From assembly GCF_014650555.1 (NCBI RefSeq), contig NZ_BMVE01000013.1, forward strand, positions 62,001 through 126,000: a DNA stretch of 64,000 nucleotides, in the 5' to 3' direction. This document shows, piece after piece, positions 33,038 through 42,000 of the stretch. Under the pieces are notes generated by a model, which had not been told where the DNA came from, did not search any database, and was given only the letters and a program-made list of their open reading frames with translations. Made by a program: the position numbers and the translations under genes. This DNA comes from Streptomyces goshikiensis (GTDB taxonomy: Bacteria; Actinomycetota; Actinomycetes; Streptomycetales; Streptomycetaceae). Position 1 is the stretch's first letter, and each line of letters opens with the position of its first letter.

Positions 33038-33538
33038 TCAGGAAGGCCGGTGGAGGGGCTTGGACATGCAGCGGCTGGAGTCGTAGTGGCGGTAGTAGCC
33101 GAACTTCGGGCACATCGCGTAGCCCGAGGAGAGGTACAGGGCGATCGCCTCCGGCTGCTGGTCCCCCGTTTCGAGGACCATCCGGGTACGCCCCGCCGCG
33201 AGGGCGTCGGCTTCCAGTTCCGCGAGCATCCGGCGGGCCAGGCCCAGCCCCCGTGCCTCCGGTATGACGTACATGCGCTTCAGCTCGGCGTCGCCGTCCG
33301 AGTAGCCCTCGTCGTTCAGGTCCATGGCGCGCCAGCTGCCGCTGGCCACCGGGGCGCCCTGGGCGTCGTACGCCAGCAGGTAGAGGCCGCGCGGCGGGGT
33401 GAACATCGTCGGGTCGAGGTAGGTGTCGTCGCCCTCGCCCCCGTATCGCGCTTGGTATTCGAGCTGAACCTGGTCGTTGAGCTTCACCGCGTCCGGGTGG
33501 TCGTACGGCGCGGCGCGGAGCTGGATCCCGTGAGACAT
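33038..33538 (-). CDS. GNAT family N-acetyltransferase
   Basis: 166 residues, single GNAT domain. AELKRMYVIPEARGLGLARRMLAELE is the acetyl-CoA-binding motif A (RGLGLA), and QPEAIALYLSSGYAMCPKFGYY is motif B. The target is unknown; similar proteins act on small amines or amino acids. It is divergent from the exonuclease gene with only 38 bp between the start codons. Confidence 0.88.
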   Translation of the reverse strand: MSHGIQLRAAPYDHPDAVKLNDQVQLEYQARYGGEGDDTYLDPTMFTPPRGLYLLAYDAQGAPVASGSWRAMDLNDEGYSDGDAELKRMYVIPEARGLGLARRMLAELEADALAAGRTRMVLETGDQQPEAIALYLSSGYAMCPKFGYYRHYDSSRCMSKPLHRPS

Positions 33539-33544
33539 CAGAAC

Positions 33545-33570
33545 ATCGTACGGAACCGTCCCGCTATGGT
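33545..33570. promoter_or_regulatory. compact bidirectional promoter with two leaderless -10 boxes
   Basis: Minus strand: TACGAT (33550-33545) then 6 nt then the GNAT ATG at 33538. Plus strand: TATGGT (33565-33570) then 6 nt (GCTGTG) then the exonuclease ATG at 33577. Only 14 bp separate the two -10 boxes, so each -35 region must overlap the opposite -10. Confidence 0.55.
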
Positions 33571-33576
33571 GCTGTG

Positions 33577-34380
33577 ATGCTCACCGTGACCTCCGTGAAT
33601 GTGAATGGGATCCGCGCCGCCGCGAAGAAGGGCTTCGTACCGTGGCTCGCCGGGTCGGACGCCGACGTGGTGTGCCTGCAGGAGGTACGGGCCGAGGAGG
33701 CCCAGATCCCGGACGAGGCGCGGGTTCCCGAGGGCTGGCACACCGTGTTCGCGCCGGCCGCCGCCAAGGGGCGGGCCGGGGTCGCGGTCTACACGCGGCG
33801 CGAGCCGGAGCGGGTGCGGGTCGGGTTCGGGAGTGAGGAATTCGACACCTCGGGCCGGTACCTCGAAGTGGACCTTCCCGGGGTGACCGTGGCCAGCCTG
33901 TACCTGCCGTCCGGGGAGGCGGGGACCGAGAAGCAGGACGAGAAGTACCGGTTCATGGGGGAGTTCCTCACGTACCTGGAGGGGCTCAGGGAGCGGGCCG
34001 CCGCCGAGGGCCGTGAGGTCGTGGTGTGCGGGGACTGGAACATCTGCCACCGGGAAGCCGACCTCAAGAACTGGAAGACCAACCGCAAGAACGCCGGGTT
34101 CCTCCCGGAGGAGCGGGCGTGGCTCGGCGAGGTCTACGACCGGGCCGGGTACGTGGACGTGGTGCGCGCCCTGCACCCGGACACGGAGGGGCCGTACTCC
34201 TGGTGGTCCTACCGGGGCCGGGCCTTCGACAACGACGCCGGCTGGCGGATCGACCTCCAGGTCGCGACGCCGGGGCTGGCCGCGAGGGCCGTGAAGGCGT
34301 TCGTGGAGCGGGCCGAGACGCACCCCGAGCGGTGGTCCGACCACGCGCCCGTGACGGTCGTCTACGAGGCCGGCGTCTGA
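33577..34380 (+). CDS. xthA: exodeoxyribonuclease III
   Basis: 267 residues, EEP-fold nuclease. Conserved residues are visible in SVNVNGIRAA, VVCLQEVRAEE (metal Glu), VVCGDWNICHREADLKNWK (catalytic Asp/Asn), WRIDLQVAT and WSDHAPVTVVYE (catalytic His near the end). It is the AP endonuclease/3'-5' exonuclease of base-excision repair. ATG at 33577 is preferred over the adjacent GTG because a -10 box lies 6 nt before it. Its last 19 nt overlap the convergent MerR gene. Confidence 0.93.
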   Translation: MLTVTSVNVNGIRAAAKKGFVPWLAGSDADVVCLQEVRAEEAQIPDEARVPEGWHTVFAPAAAKGRAGVAVYTRREPERVRVGFGSEEFDTSGRYLEVDLPGVTVASLYLPSGEAGTEKQDEKYRFMGEFLTYLEGLRERAAAEGREVVVCGDWNICHREADLKNWKTNRKNAGFLPEERAWLGEVYDRAGYVDVVRALHPDTEGPYSWWSYRGRAFDNDAGWRIDLQVATPGLAARAVKAFVERAETHPERWSDHAPVTVVYEAGV

Positions 34381-35138
34381 CCTTCGCGCGTCGGGGGCTG
34401 GCGCGTCTGGCCTTCGGGCGTCTGACCCGCCAGCGTCGGGTCCTCGCGCTGCGGGGCCTCGGGCGTCGGGGGCTGGCGCAGGCGGTCCATCGCCATCGTG
34501 AGCTCCGCCTCGACGACGCTCTTGGCCAGCGGGCGCAGCCGCGCGACGGCCTCGTCCCCGATGTGGGCGGTGATCAGCTCCGTGAACAGCCCGGCCAGGG
34601 CATCCGCGTGCTCGCGGACCCGGCGGCCCGTCTCCAGGACGGCCGCGAGCGGGACGCCCTCGCGGACCAGCGCCGAGGAGACGTCCAGCAGGCGCCGGCT
34701 GACGTGCACGATCGTCTCGCCGTCGGTGGCGAGGTAGCCGAGGTCGAGGGAGGCCGCCAGGTTCTCCGGGGTGACCTCGCCCTCGAAGTGGTCGGCCAGG
34801 GCCTCGGGCGACAGCCGTACGGGGGTCTCCTCGGACCAGCCGATGCCGAGCAGCTCCCCGAGCTGGCTGACGTCGCGGCCGTTCTCGAACGCGGCGGTCA
34901 GCTCGGCGATGCCGCCGAGGGTGTGGCCGCGTTCCAGCAGCGCGGCGATGGTGCGCAGCCGGGCGAGGTGGTGGTCGTCGTACCAGGCGATCCGGCCCTC
35001 GCGGCGCGGCGGCGGCAGCAGCTTGCGCTCCCGGTAGAAGCGCAGGGTGCGGACGGGGATGCCGGCCGCCTCGGCCAGTTCCTCCGTGCGGTACTCGCGC
35101 ACTGCCGTCCCCGCTTCGTCCGTGTCGTTCTCGGCCAT
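34362..35138 (-). CDS. MerR family transcriptional regulator
   Basis: 258 residues. The winged helix is REYRTEELAEAAGIPVRTLRFYRERKLLPPPRREGRIAWYDD (about 14-56), then a coiled-coil helix and a long effector region without the Cys pattern of metal-sensing members, suggesting an organic ligand. The C terminus has imperfect Gly-Gln-Thr-Pro repeats. It is divergent from the Baeyer-Villiger operon and probably controls it through the palindrome at 35183-35200. A TAGGCT box lies 6 nt before the ATG. Confidence 0.9.
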   Translation of the reverse strand: MAENDTDEAGTAVREYRTEELAEAAGIPVRTLRFYRERKLLPPPRREGRIAWYDDHHLARLRTIAALLERGHTLGGIAELTAAFENGRDVSQLGELLGIGWSEETPVRLSPEALADHFEGEVTPENLAASLDLGYLATDGETIVHVSRRLLDVSSALVREGVPLAAVLETGRRVREHADALAGLFTELITAHIGDEAVARLRPLAKSVVEAELTMAMDRLRQPPTPEAPQREDPTLAGQTPEGQTRQPPTREGQTPAS

Positions 35139-35144
35139 CCCCGC

Positions 35145-35150
35145 AGCCTA
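35145..35150 (-). promoter_or_regulatory. -10 box TAGGCT of a predicted leaderless merR promoter
   Basis: Minus strand TAGGCT, 6 nt (GCGGGG), then the MerR-gene ATG at 35138. Confidence 0.4.
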
Positions 35151-35182
35151 GGGCGTACTCCCGGTAACTTTCCGGGCGCGAC

Positions 35183-35200
35183 CCCTACCCATGGGTACGG
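35183..35200. promoter_or_regulatory. palindromic operator candidate for the MerR regulator
   Basis: CCCTACCCATGGGTACGG is an 18-bp palindrome with one mismatched pair (core TACCCATGGGTA perfect). It lies in the 83-bp gap between the divergent merR gene and the BVMO operon, about 9 bp upstream of the TACTCT -10 box, where MerR-type proteins bind. Confidence 0.6.
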
Positions 35201-35208
35201 GGCTGCTC

Positions 35209-35214
35209 TACTCT
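35209..35214 (+). promoter_or_regulatory. -10 box TACTCT of the BVMO operon
   Basis: TACTCT ends 7 nt before the GTG (35222) of the small membrane peptide, so the operon message would be leaderless. Confidence 0.4.
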
Positions 35215-35221
35215 CCCGATT

Positions 35222-35296
35222 GTGCCAGTGATTGCTGGCAGTGTTGCGCTGGTGGTTGTGTGGGCTGGACTGCGGAAGCGGAAGGCGGCGGCATGA
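35222..35296 (+). CDS. 24-residue membrane peptide coupled to the BVMO gene
   Basis: A GTG-started frame encodes a hydrophobic helix (residues 3-17, rich in Val, Ala, Leu) followed by the basic cluster LRKRK and AAA. Its TGA overlaps the BVMO ATG (ATGA), so translation would be coupled. A -10 box lies 7 nt upstream of the GTG. It resembles a single-span membrane microprotein; it may anchor or regulate the operon or act as a leader. No homologue is known to me. Confidence 0.45.
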   Translation: MPVIAGSVALVVVWAGLRKRKAAA

Positions 35297-36864
35297 GCGG
35301 CAAGGGCGAGGGCGCACGGGAACACGTGCGAGTGGCGGTGATCGGCTCCGGATTCGGCGGGCTGGGCGCCGCCGTACGGCTGCGGCGCGAGGGGATCACG
35401 GACTTCGTCGTACTGGAACGGGCCGGCTCCGTCGGCGGGACCTGGCGGGACAACAGCTATCCCGGGTGTGCGTGCGACGTGCCGTCGCACCTGTACTCGT
35501 TCTCCTTCGCGCCCAACCCCGACTGGCCCCGGACCTTCTCCGGGCAGCCGGCCATCCGGGCGTACCTGGAGCACGTCGCCGACACCTTCGGGCTGCGCCC
35601 GCACATCCGGCTGGACTCCGAGGTCCGGCTGATGCGCTGGGACGCGGACGCGCTGCGCTGGGAGATCGAGACCTCCGGCGGGCGGCTCACCGCCGACGTG
35701 GTGGTCTCCGCGACCGGGCCGCTGTCCGACCCGAAGATGCCGGAGGTCCCCGGGCTCGCCGAGTTCCCCGGCAAGGTCTTCCACTCCGCGCGCTGGGACC
35801 ACGACTACGACCTGCGCGGCAAGCGCGTCGCCATGATCGGGACCGGCGCCTCCGCCATCCAGATCGTGCCCGCCATCGCCCCCGACGTGGCGCGCCTGAC
35901 GCTCTTCCAGCGCACCGCGCCGTGGGTGCTGCCCCGCACCGACCGGGCCATCTCCGCCACCGAGCGCTGGCTGCACCGCCAGCTGCCGTTCACCCGGGCG
36001 GCCCGCCGGGGGCTGCTCTGGGGGATCCGGGAGCTCCAGGTCAGCGCCTTCACCAAGCGGCCGAACCAGCTCGGGCTGATCGAATCGCTGGCCCGGGCGA
36101 ACATGGCGCGCTCCATCAAGGACCCGGAGCTGCGGGCGAAGCTGACGCCCTCGTACCGGATCGGCTGCAAGCGCATCCTGCTCTCCAGCGAGTACTACCC
36201 GGCGCTGGCCCGCCCCCACGTGGACGTGGTCGCCTCCGGGCTGCGGGAGATCCGGGGCAGCACGCTGGTCGCCGCCGACGGCACGGAGACCGAGGTCGAC
36301 GCGATCGTCTTCGGCACCGGCTTCCACGTCACGGACCTGCCGATCGCGGACCGGGTGGTGGGGGCCGAGGGCCGCACCCTCGCCGACCACTGGAAGGACG
36401 GGATGCAGTCGCTGCGCGGGGCGACCGCCGCCGGCTTCCCCAACTGGATGACGATCATCGGGCCGAACACCGGCCTCGGCAACAGCTCGATGATCCTGAT
36501 GATCGAGTCGCAGCTGAACTACATGGCGGACTACCTGCGCCAGCTGTCCCTGCTCGACGGCGCCGGACCGGGCGGGCGGGTCGCGCTCGCCGCCCGGCCC
36601 TCGGCCGTGAACCGGTGGAACCGCCAGGTGCAGGCCCGGATGGAGCGCACCGTGTGGAGCACCGGCGGCTGCACCAGCTGGTACCTGGACGCGCAGGGGC
36701 GCAACACCACCGTCTGGCCCGGCACGACCGGCGAGTTCCGCAAGGAGACGCGCGCCGTCGACCTGTCGGAGTACGAGGTCGTACGGATCCGGGAGCGCGA
36801 ACCGGTCCCGGCCGCCCGGCCGGCGGCGGCGGGGCCGGGACCGGCCGGGGAGGAGACGGCATGA
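35293..36864 (+). CDS. flavin-containing Baeyer-Villiger monooxygenase
   Basis: 523 residues. FAD Rossmann motif GSGFGGLGAA (16-25), the GTWRDNSYPGCACDVPSHLYSFSF stretch, the BVMO fingerprint FPGKVFHSARWDHD, and NADP motif GTGASAIQ. It inserts oxygen next to a ketone carbonyl to give an ester or lactone, using NADPH and O2. With the hydrolase and dehydrogenase encoded next, it would open cyclic or linear ketones. ATG at 35293 has GAAGG seven bases upstream and overlaps the small peptide stop; a longer frame is rejected. Confidence 0.92.
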   Translation: MSGKGEGAREHVRVAVIGSGFGGLGAAVRLRREGITDFVVLERAGSVGGTWRDNSYPGCACDVPSHLYSFSFAPNPDWPRTFSGQPAIRAYLEHVADTFGLRPHIRLDSEVRLMRWDADALRWEIETSGGRLTADVVVSATGPLSDPKMPEVPGLAEFPGKVFHSARWDHDYDLRGKRVAMIGTGASAIQIVPAIAPDVARLTLFQRTAPWVLPRTDRAISATERWLHRQLPFTRAARRGLLWGIRELQVSAFTKRPNQLGLIESLARANMARSIKDPELRAKLTPSYRIGCKRILLSSEYYPALARPHVDVVASGLREIRGSTLVAADGTETEVDAIVFGTGFHVTDLPIADRVVGAEGRTLADHWKDGMQSLRGATAAGFPNWMTIIGPNTGLGNSSMILMIESQLNYMADYLRQLSLLDGAGPGGRVALAARPSAVNRWNRQVQARMERTVWSTGGCTSWYLDAQGRNTTVWPGTTGEFRKETRAVDLSEYEVVRIREREPVPAARPAAAGPGPAGEETA

Positions 36865-37787
36865 GCCGGCTGACCCATGTGATCAGCGGGCCCTACGCGC
36901 CCCCGGCCGCCCGCCGGGAGCTGGTCGCGGCCTCCGCCGACGGGTCCCGGCTGCACGTGGAGGTGCACGGGGAGGAGGACGCCCCGGCCGTGGTGCTCGC
37001 GCACGGCTGGACCTGCTCCACCGCCTTCTGGGCCGCGCAGATCCGGGAGCTGGCCACGGACCACCGGGTCATCGCCTACGACCAGCGCGGCCACGGCCGC
37101 AGCCCCGCCGCCCGTACGCACAGCACCACCGCCCTGGCCGACGACCTGGTCGCGGTGCTGGGGGCCGCCCTCGCCCCCGGCGAGCGGGCGGTCCTCGCCG
37201 GGCACTCCATGGGCGGCATGACGATCATGGCCGCCGCCGGCCGGCCGGAGTTCGCCGAGCACACCGCGGCCGCGCTGCTGTGCAGCACCGGCAGCTCGGG
37301 GCTGGTCGCGCAGGCGCTGGTCGTGCCGTTGCGCGCCGGGCGCGCGAGGACCCGTATCACCGGAGCTGTCCTCGGCTCGCGCGCCCCGCTCGGCCCGGTC
37401 ACCCCGATCGCGCGGACGGTGCTCAAGTACGCCACCATGGGCCCCGGATCGGCGCCCGACCGGGTCGAGGCCTGCGCCCGCATCGTGCACGCCTGCCCCA
37501 GCGCGGTCCGCCACGCCTGGTCCGAGGTGCTGGCCGGGCTGGACCTGGACGCGAACCTGGCCGCGCTCACCGTGCCCACCGCCGTCATCGGCGGGACGAG
37601 CGACCGGCTGACCCCGGTCGCGCACGCCCGCGCCCTGGCCGCGGCCCTCCCGCACTGCGTGGGGCTCACCGAGCTCACCGGCATGGGGCACATGACGCCG
37701 ATCGAAGCCCCCGAGGCCGTCACCGGCGCCGTGCGCGAACTGACCGCGCGCTACCTCGACACCACCCAGAAGGAGAAGACGCCGTGA
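36861..37787 (+). CDS. alpha/beta hydrolase
   Basis: 308 residues. Oxyanion strand VVLAHGWTCSTAFW, nucleophile elbow GHSMGG (Ser at about 117), the acid Asp in GGTSDRLTP, and His in TGMGHMTPIE complete the triad. In this operon the likely substrate is the ester or lactone produced by the BVMO. The ATG overlaps the BVMO stop and the stop overlaps the SDR start. Confidence 0.9.
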   Translation: MSRLTHVISGPYAPPAARRELVAASADGSRLHVEVHGEEDAPAVVLAHGWTCSTAFWAAQIRELATDHRVIAYDQRGHGRSPAARTHSTTALADDLVAVLGAALAPGERAVLAGHSMGGMTIMAAAGRPEFAEHTAAALLCSTGSSGLVAQALVVPLRAGRARTRITGAVLGSRAPLGPVTPIARTVLKYATMGPGSAPDRVEACARIVHACPSAVRHAWSEVLAGLDLDANLAALTVPTAVIGGTSDRLTPVAHARALAAALPHCVGLTELTGMGHMTPIEAPEAVTGAVRELTARYLDTTQKEKTP

Positions 37788-38680
37788 GCGCTCGCAGGAG
37801 TCTGGAAGGCCAGGTCGCCGTCGTCACCGGCGCCGCCCGCGGGGTCGGCGAGCTGCTGGCCCGCAAACTGTCCGCGCGCGGCGCGAAGGTGGCCCTCGTC
37901 GGCCTGGAGCCCGAGGCCCTCAAGGAGGTCTCCGAGCGGCTGCACACCGACAGCGACCACTGGTACGCCGACGTCACCGACCACGAGGCGATGGCCCGGG
38001 TCGCCGAGGAGGTCAAGCGGCGCTTCGGCAAGGTGGACGTCGTCGTCGCCAACGCGGGCGTCGCCGCGGGCGGGCCGTTCGCGGACTCCGACCCCGAGTC
38101 CTGGCGCCGGGTGATCGAGGTCAACCTGATCGGCGGCGCCGTGACCGCCCGCGCCTTCCTGCCCGTACTGACCGAGAGCCGCGGCTACTTCCTCCAGATC
38201 GCCTCCCTCGCCGCGATCACCCCGGCGCCGATGATGACGGCGTACTGCGCCTCCAAGTCCGGCGTCGAGGCCTTCGCGCACTGCCTGCGCGCCGAAGTCG
38301 GCCACAAGGGCGTCAAGGTGGGCGTCGGCTACCTCTCCTGGACCGACACCGACATGGTGCGCGGCGCCGACGAGAACGAGGTGATGCGGGAGCTGCGCCA
38401 GCGGCTGCCGTGGCCGTCGAACCGGACGTACCCGCTGGGCCCGGCCGTCGACCGGATCGTGGCCGGCATCGAGCGCCGCTCGCCGCACGTGTACGCGCAG
38501 TGGTGGCTGCGCGGGATGCAGGGCGTGCGCGGCTACCTGCCGGGGATGATCGCGACCGTCGGGCAGCGCGAGATGAAGCGGTTCGAGCCCCGGCTGGCCG
38601 GTGTCTCGCGGGGACTCGTGGGAGCCGGAGGGGCCGCCGACGAGAAGGCGCGGACCGGCGGCGACACCCAGCGTCACTGA
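37784..38680 (+). CDS. short-chain dehydrogenase/reductase
   Basis: 298 residues, classical SDR. Cofactor motif TGAARGVG (about 15-22), NAG in VVANAGVAAGG, catalytic Ser in LQIASLAAI and YCASK (Tyr/Lys). The C-terminal extension is longer than usual (about 50 residues) and Arg/Gly-rich. It probably oxidises the alcohol released by the hydrolase, or reduces a ketone for the BVMO. GTG start overlaps the hydrolase stop. Confidence 0.9.
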   Translation: MSARRSLEGQVAVVTGAARGVGELLARKLSARGAKVALVGLEPEALKEVSERLHTDSDHWYADVTDHEAMARVAEEVKRRFGKVDVVVANAGVAAGGPFADSDPESWRRVIEVNLIGGAVTARAFLPVLTESRGYFLQIASLAAITPAPMMTAYCASKSGVEAFAHCLRAEVGHKGVKVGVGYLSWTDTDMVRGADENEVMRELRQRLPWPSNRTYPLGPAVDRIVAGIERRSPHVYAQWWLRGMQGVRGYLPGMIATVGQREMKRFEPRLAGVSRGLVGAGGAADEKARTGGDTQRH

Positions 38681-38756
38681 TCGAAATGCGAGCTTTGTCC
38701 CACCATGCAAGTCTGGTCGAGGTCAAGTCCCCCACACCTCACCAGGAGTGACAAGC

Positions 38757-38939
38757 ATGGGCATCAAGGACCAGTTCCAGGAGAAGTCGCAGGAGCTCAA
38801 GGACAAGGCGCAGAAGGGGCAGCAGGGCGCGCGGGACGAGTCGTCCGAACGCGCCCGGCAGCTCGACGAGAAGAAGCCCGGTGCCAAGCAGAAGGCGCCC
38901 AAGGTGCACGACGAGCTCGACGACAACTGGGACATCTGA
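38757..38939 (+). CDS. small hydrophilic, highly charged protein
   Basis: 60 residues, rich in Lys, Glu, Gln and Asp, no hydrophobic segment; predicted largely helical/disordered (DQFQEKSQELKDKAQK). It resembles CsbD-like or other small stress proteins in composition only. AGGAG lies 9 nt before the ATG. It is monocistronic, with a strong terminator 26 bp after the stop. Similar short proteins are conserved in Streptomyces; function unknown. Confidence 0.75.
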   Translation: MGIKDQFQEKSQELKDKAQKGQQGARDESSERARQLDEKKPGAKQKAPKVHDELDDNWDI

Positions 38940-38964
38940 TCCGGTGACCTGACGACGTGCGTAC

Positions 38965-39003
38965 GAAGGGGCGCGACCCGCGCGATGCGGGCCGCGCCCC
39001 TTC
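38965..39003. terminator. bidirectional terminator hairpin
   Basis: GAAGGGGCGCG-A-CCCGC pairs with GCGGG-C-CGCGCCCCTTC (17-bp stem with one mismatch), between the small charged protein and the convergent tricorn gene. Confidence 0.8.
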
Positions 39004-39018
39004 TCGTGTCCCCGCGCC

Positions 39019-42000
39019 CTACCTCGGCGGCAGCTTCGGACGCCGCAGGTCCGGTACGTCCGTGTAGCCGGGCGGCACCGCCGCCGGATCCTGCTCCAGC
39101 AGCTCCAGCGCCAGGTGCACGGCGTCGTCCAGCTGGGCGTGCCTGCCCTCCGCCCAGTCGAGCGGGGTGCGCAGGATCGCCAGGTCGGGCTCCACGCCGT
39201 GGTTCTCCACCGACCAGCCGTACTCGGGGAACCAGGCGGCGTTCATCGGCACCGTGATCACCGTGCCGTCGCCCAGGGTGTGCCGGCCGGTCATGCCGAC
39301 CACCCCGCCCCAGGTGCGCTGGCCCACCACCGGTCCCAGGCCCAGCAGTTTGAAGGCCGCGGTGATCATGTCCCCGTCGGAGGAGGTCGCCTCGTCGGCC
39401 AGCGCCACGATCGGACCGCGCGGCGCGTTCGAGGCGTACGAGACCGGCTGGGCCCCCCGCGTCAGGTCCCAGCCGAGGATGGAGCGGGTCAGCTTCTCCA
39501 CCACCAGCTCGCTGATGTGCCCGCCCGCGTTGCCGCGCACGTCCACGATCAGCGCCGGGCGGGACATCTCCGCGCGCAGGTCCCGGTTGAACTGCGCCCA
39601 GCCGGAGCCGCCCATGTCGGGGATGTGCAGGTAGCCGCACTTGCCGCCGCTGACCTCGCGGACCACGGCGCGCCGCTTGGACACCCAGTCCTGGTAGCGC
39701 AGAGGCCGTTCGTCGATCAGCGGGACCACGGCGACCCGCCGGGAGCGGCCCTCGCCCTCGGCGGGGTTGAAGGTGAGCTCGACGGTGGTGCCGCCGGCCG
39801 CGGACAGCAGCGGGTAGGGCCCGGTGACCCGGTCCACGGGCCGCCCGTCCACGTGGGTGAGCACCGCGCCGTCGCGCATGCCGGTGCCGGCCAGCGGGGA
39901 GCGGGCCTTGGAGTCGGAGGACTCGCCGGGCAGGATCCGCTTGACCACCCATCCCTCCTCCCGGGGGACGAGGTTGGCACCGAGCAGCCCGATGGCCCGC
40001 TGGTAGTGCGGCGGGCCCTCGTTGCGGCGCGCGGGGGAGACGTAGGCGTGCGAGGTGCCGAGTTCGCCGAGGACCTCCCGCAGCAGGTCGGCGAACTCGT
40101 CGGGGGAGGCGACCCGTTCGACCAGGGGGCGGTACTGGCGCAGCACCCCGTCCCAGTCGATGCCGCACATCTTCGGCTCCCAGAAGTACGCGCGGATCAG
40201 CCGCCCGGCCTCCTCGTAGGCCTGGCGCCATTCCGCGGCCGGGTCCACCTCGTGCAGGATGCGCCGCAGGTCCAGGTAGACGGTGGAGTCGCCGTCGCCC
40301 GACTCGGTCGACGGGACGGCCCGCAGGTCCCCGTCGTCGTTGATCACGAGCCGGGTGCCGTCGCCGCTGACCGCGAACCAGTCCAGCCCGGAGGCCAGTT
40401 CGCTCTTGCGCGCCTTGGTGATGTCGAAGTGTTCCAGCGTCGGCTTGCCGCTGGTGTCGTTCGGGTTGGCGAAGGTCTCGCCGAGCGCGCCGGAGATCGG
40501 CCAGCGCAGCCACACCAGGCCGCCCCCGCTGACCGGGTACAGGGCCGAGTACTTGGAGGCCGTCACCGGGAACGGGGTGACCCGGCTCTCCAGCCCCTCC
40601 ACCTCGACGGTGACCGTGCCCTCGCCCTCCCCGGACTCGCCCTCCACCGGGTCCAGCCCGCCCGCCGCGGGGCGGCCGTCGGGGGTGAACGCGAAGGGCG
40701 AGGGGGTCGCCGAGGACAGCGGCACCAGGTACGGGCGGCAGCCCAGCGGGAAGGACAGGTCGCCGGTGTGCACGTCGTAGACCGGGTCGAAGCCGCGCCA
40801 GGACAGGAACGCCAGATAGCGGCCGTCGCGGGTGAAGACCGGGTTCTCGTCGTCGAAGCGGCCGTTGGTGACGTCCACGATGACGCGCGCGCCGGGGCCG
40901 GAGATCTTGGCCATCTTGATCTGCCGCAGCGACCGCCCGATGCCCGGGTGCGACCAGGTCAGCCAGGACCCGTCGGGCGAGAACGCCAGGTCGGTGACGG
41001 GCCCGTTGATGGACTGGATGAGCTCGGTGACCTCCCCGTCGGACTCCTCCGTGGCGTCGATCAGCAGCAGCCGCCCGTCGTTGGAGGCGATCGCGAGCCG
41101 CTCGCCCTCCGGGTCGGCGAGCAGTTCCGTCACGCGTCCCAGCTCGCCGGAGGCCAGCCGGCGCGGCTCCCGGTCGCCGGAGGCCCGGGGCAGGTAGGCG
41201 ATCTCGATCGCGTCCTCGCCCTCGGCATCGGTCACGTAGGCGACCTGCCCGCCGCTGCCGAGCATCTCGGGCAGCCGCACCCGCACGCCCGGGGTGTCGG
41301 CGATGGTCCGGGCGGGACCGTCGCGGTGGGTGAGCCAGTACAGGCTGCCGCGCACGACGACGGCGCTGGCCCGGCCGGTGGCGTCCACGGAGAGCGAGTC
41401 CACGTTGCTGGCGGCGGAGACCTGGTACGTACGGCGGCCCGCGCGGGGGCCGCCGAGGCGGACGTCGAGCCGGCGCGGGGCGGCCCCCGGGGCCAGCGAG
41501 TCCACGAGCCAGAGGTCCCCGGCGCACTGGTAGACGATCCGGGAGCCGTCGCTGGAGGCGTGCCGGGCGTAGAACTCCTCGTGGTCGGTGTGCCGGCGCA
41601 GGTCGCTCCCGTCGGGCAGGCAGGAGTAGACGTTGCCGATGCCCTCGTGGTCGGAGAGGAAGGCGATCCGGCCGCCCACGAACATCGGCGAGTCCAGGTG
41701 GCCCTCGATGTCCTCCAGCAGCCGCCTGCCGTGCAGCCAGAGCCGGCCGGTGGCGCCGCCCCGGTAGCGCTTCCAGGAGGCCGGCTCGTGCGGGGGCTTC
41801 CCGGTGAGCAGCAGGGTGCGCCGCTCGCCGCCGGGTTCCTCGCGGACGGCGATGTCGGAGACGGGGCCCCAGGGCAGCTTGCCGCCGGGGGACCCGTCGG
41901 TCGGCAGGCTGTAGGCCCAGGCGAAGTAGGAGAAGGGCTGGTGGTGCGAGGACACGGCCAGGATGTCGCTGCGGCCGTCCTTGTCGGGCGGGCTCCAGCC

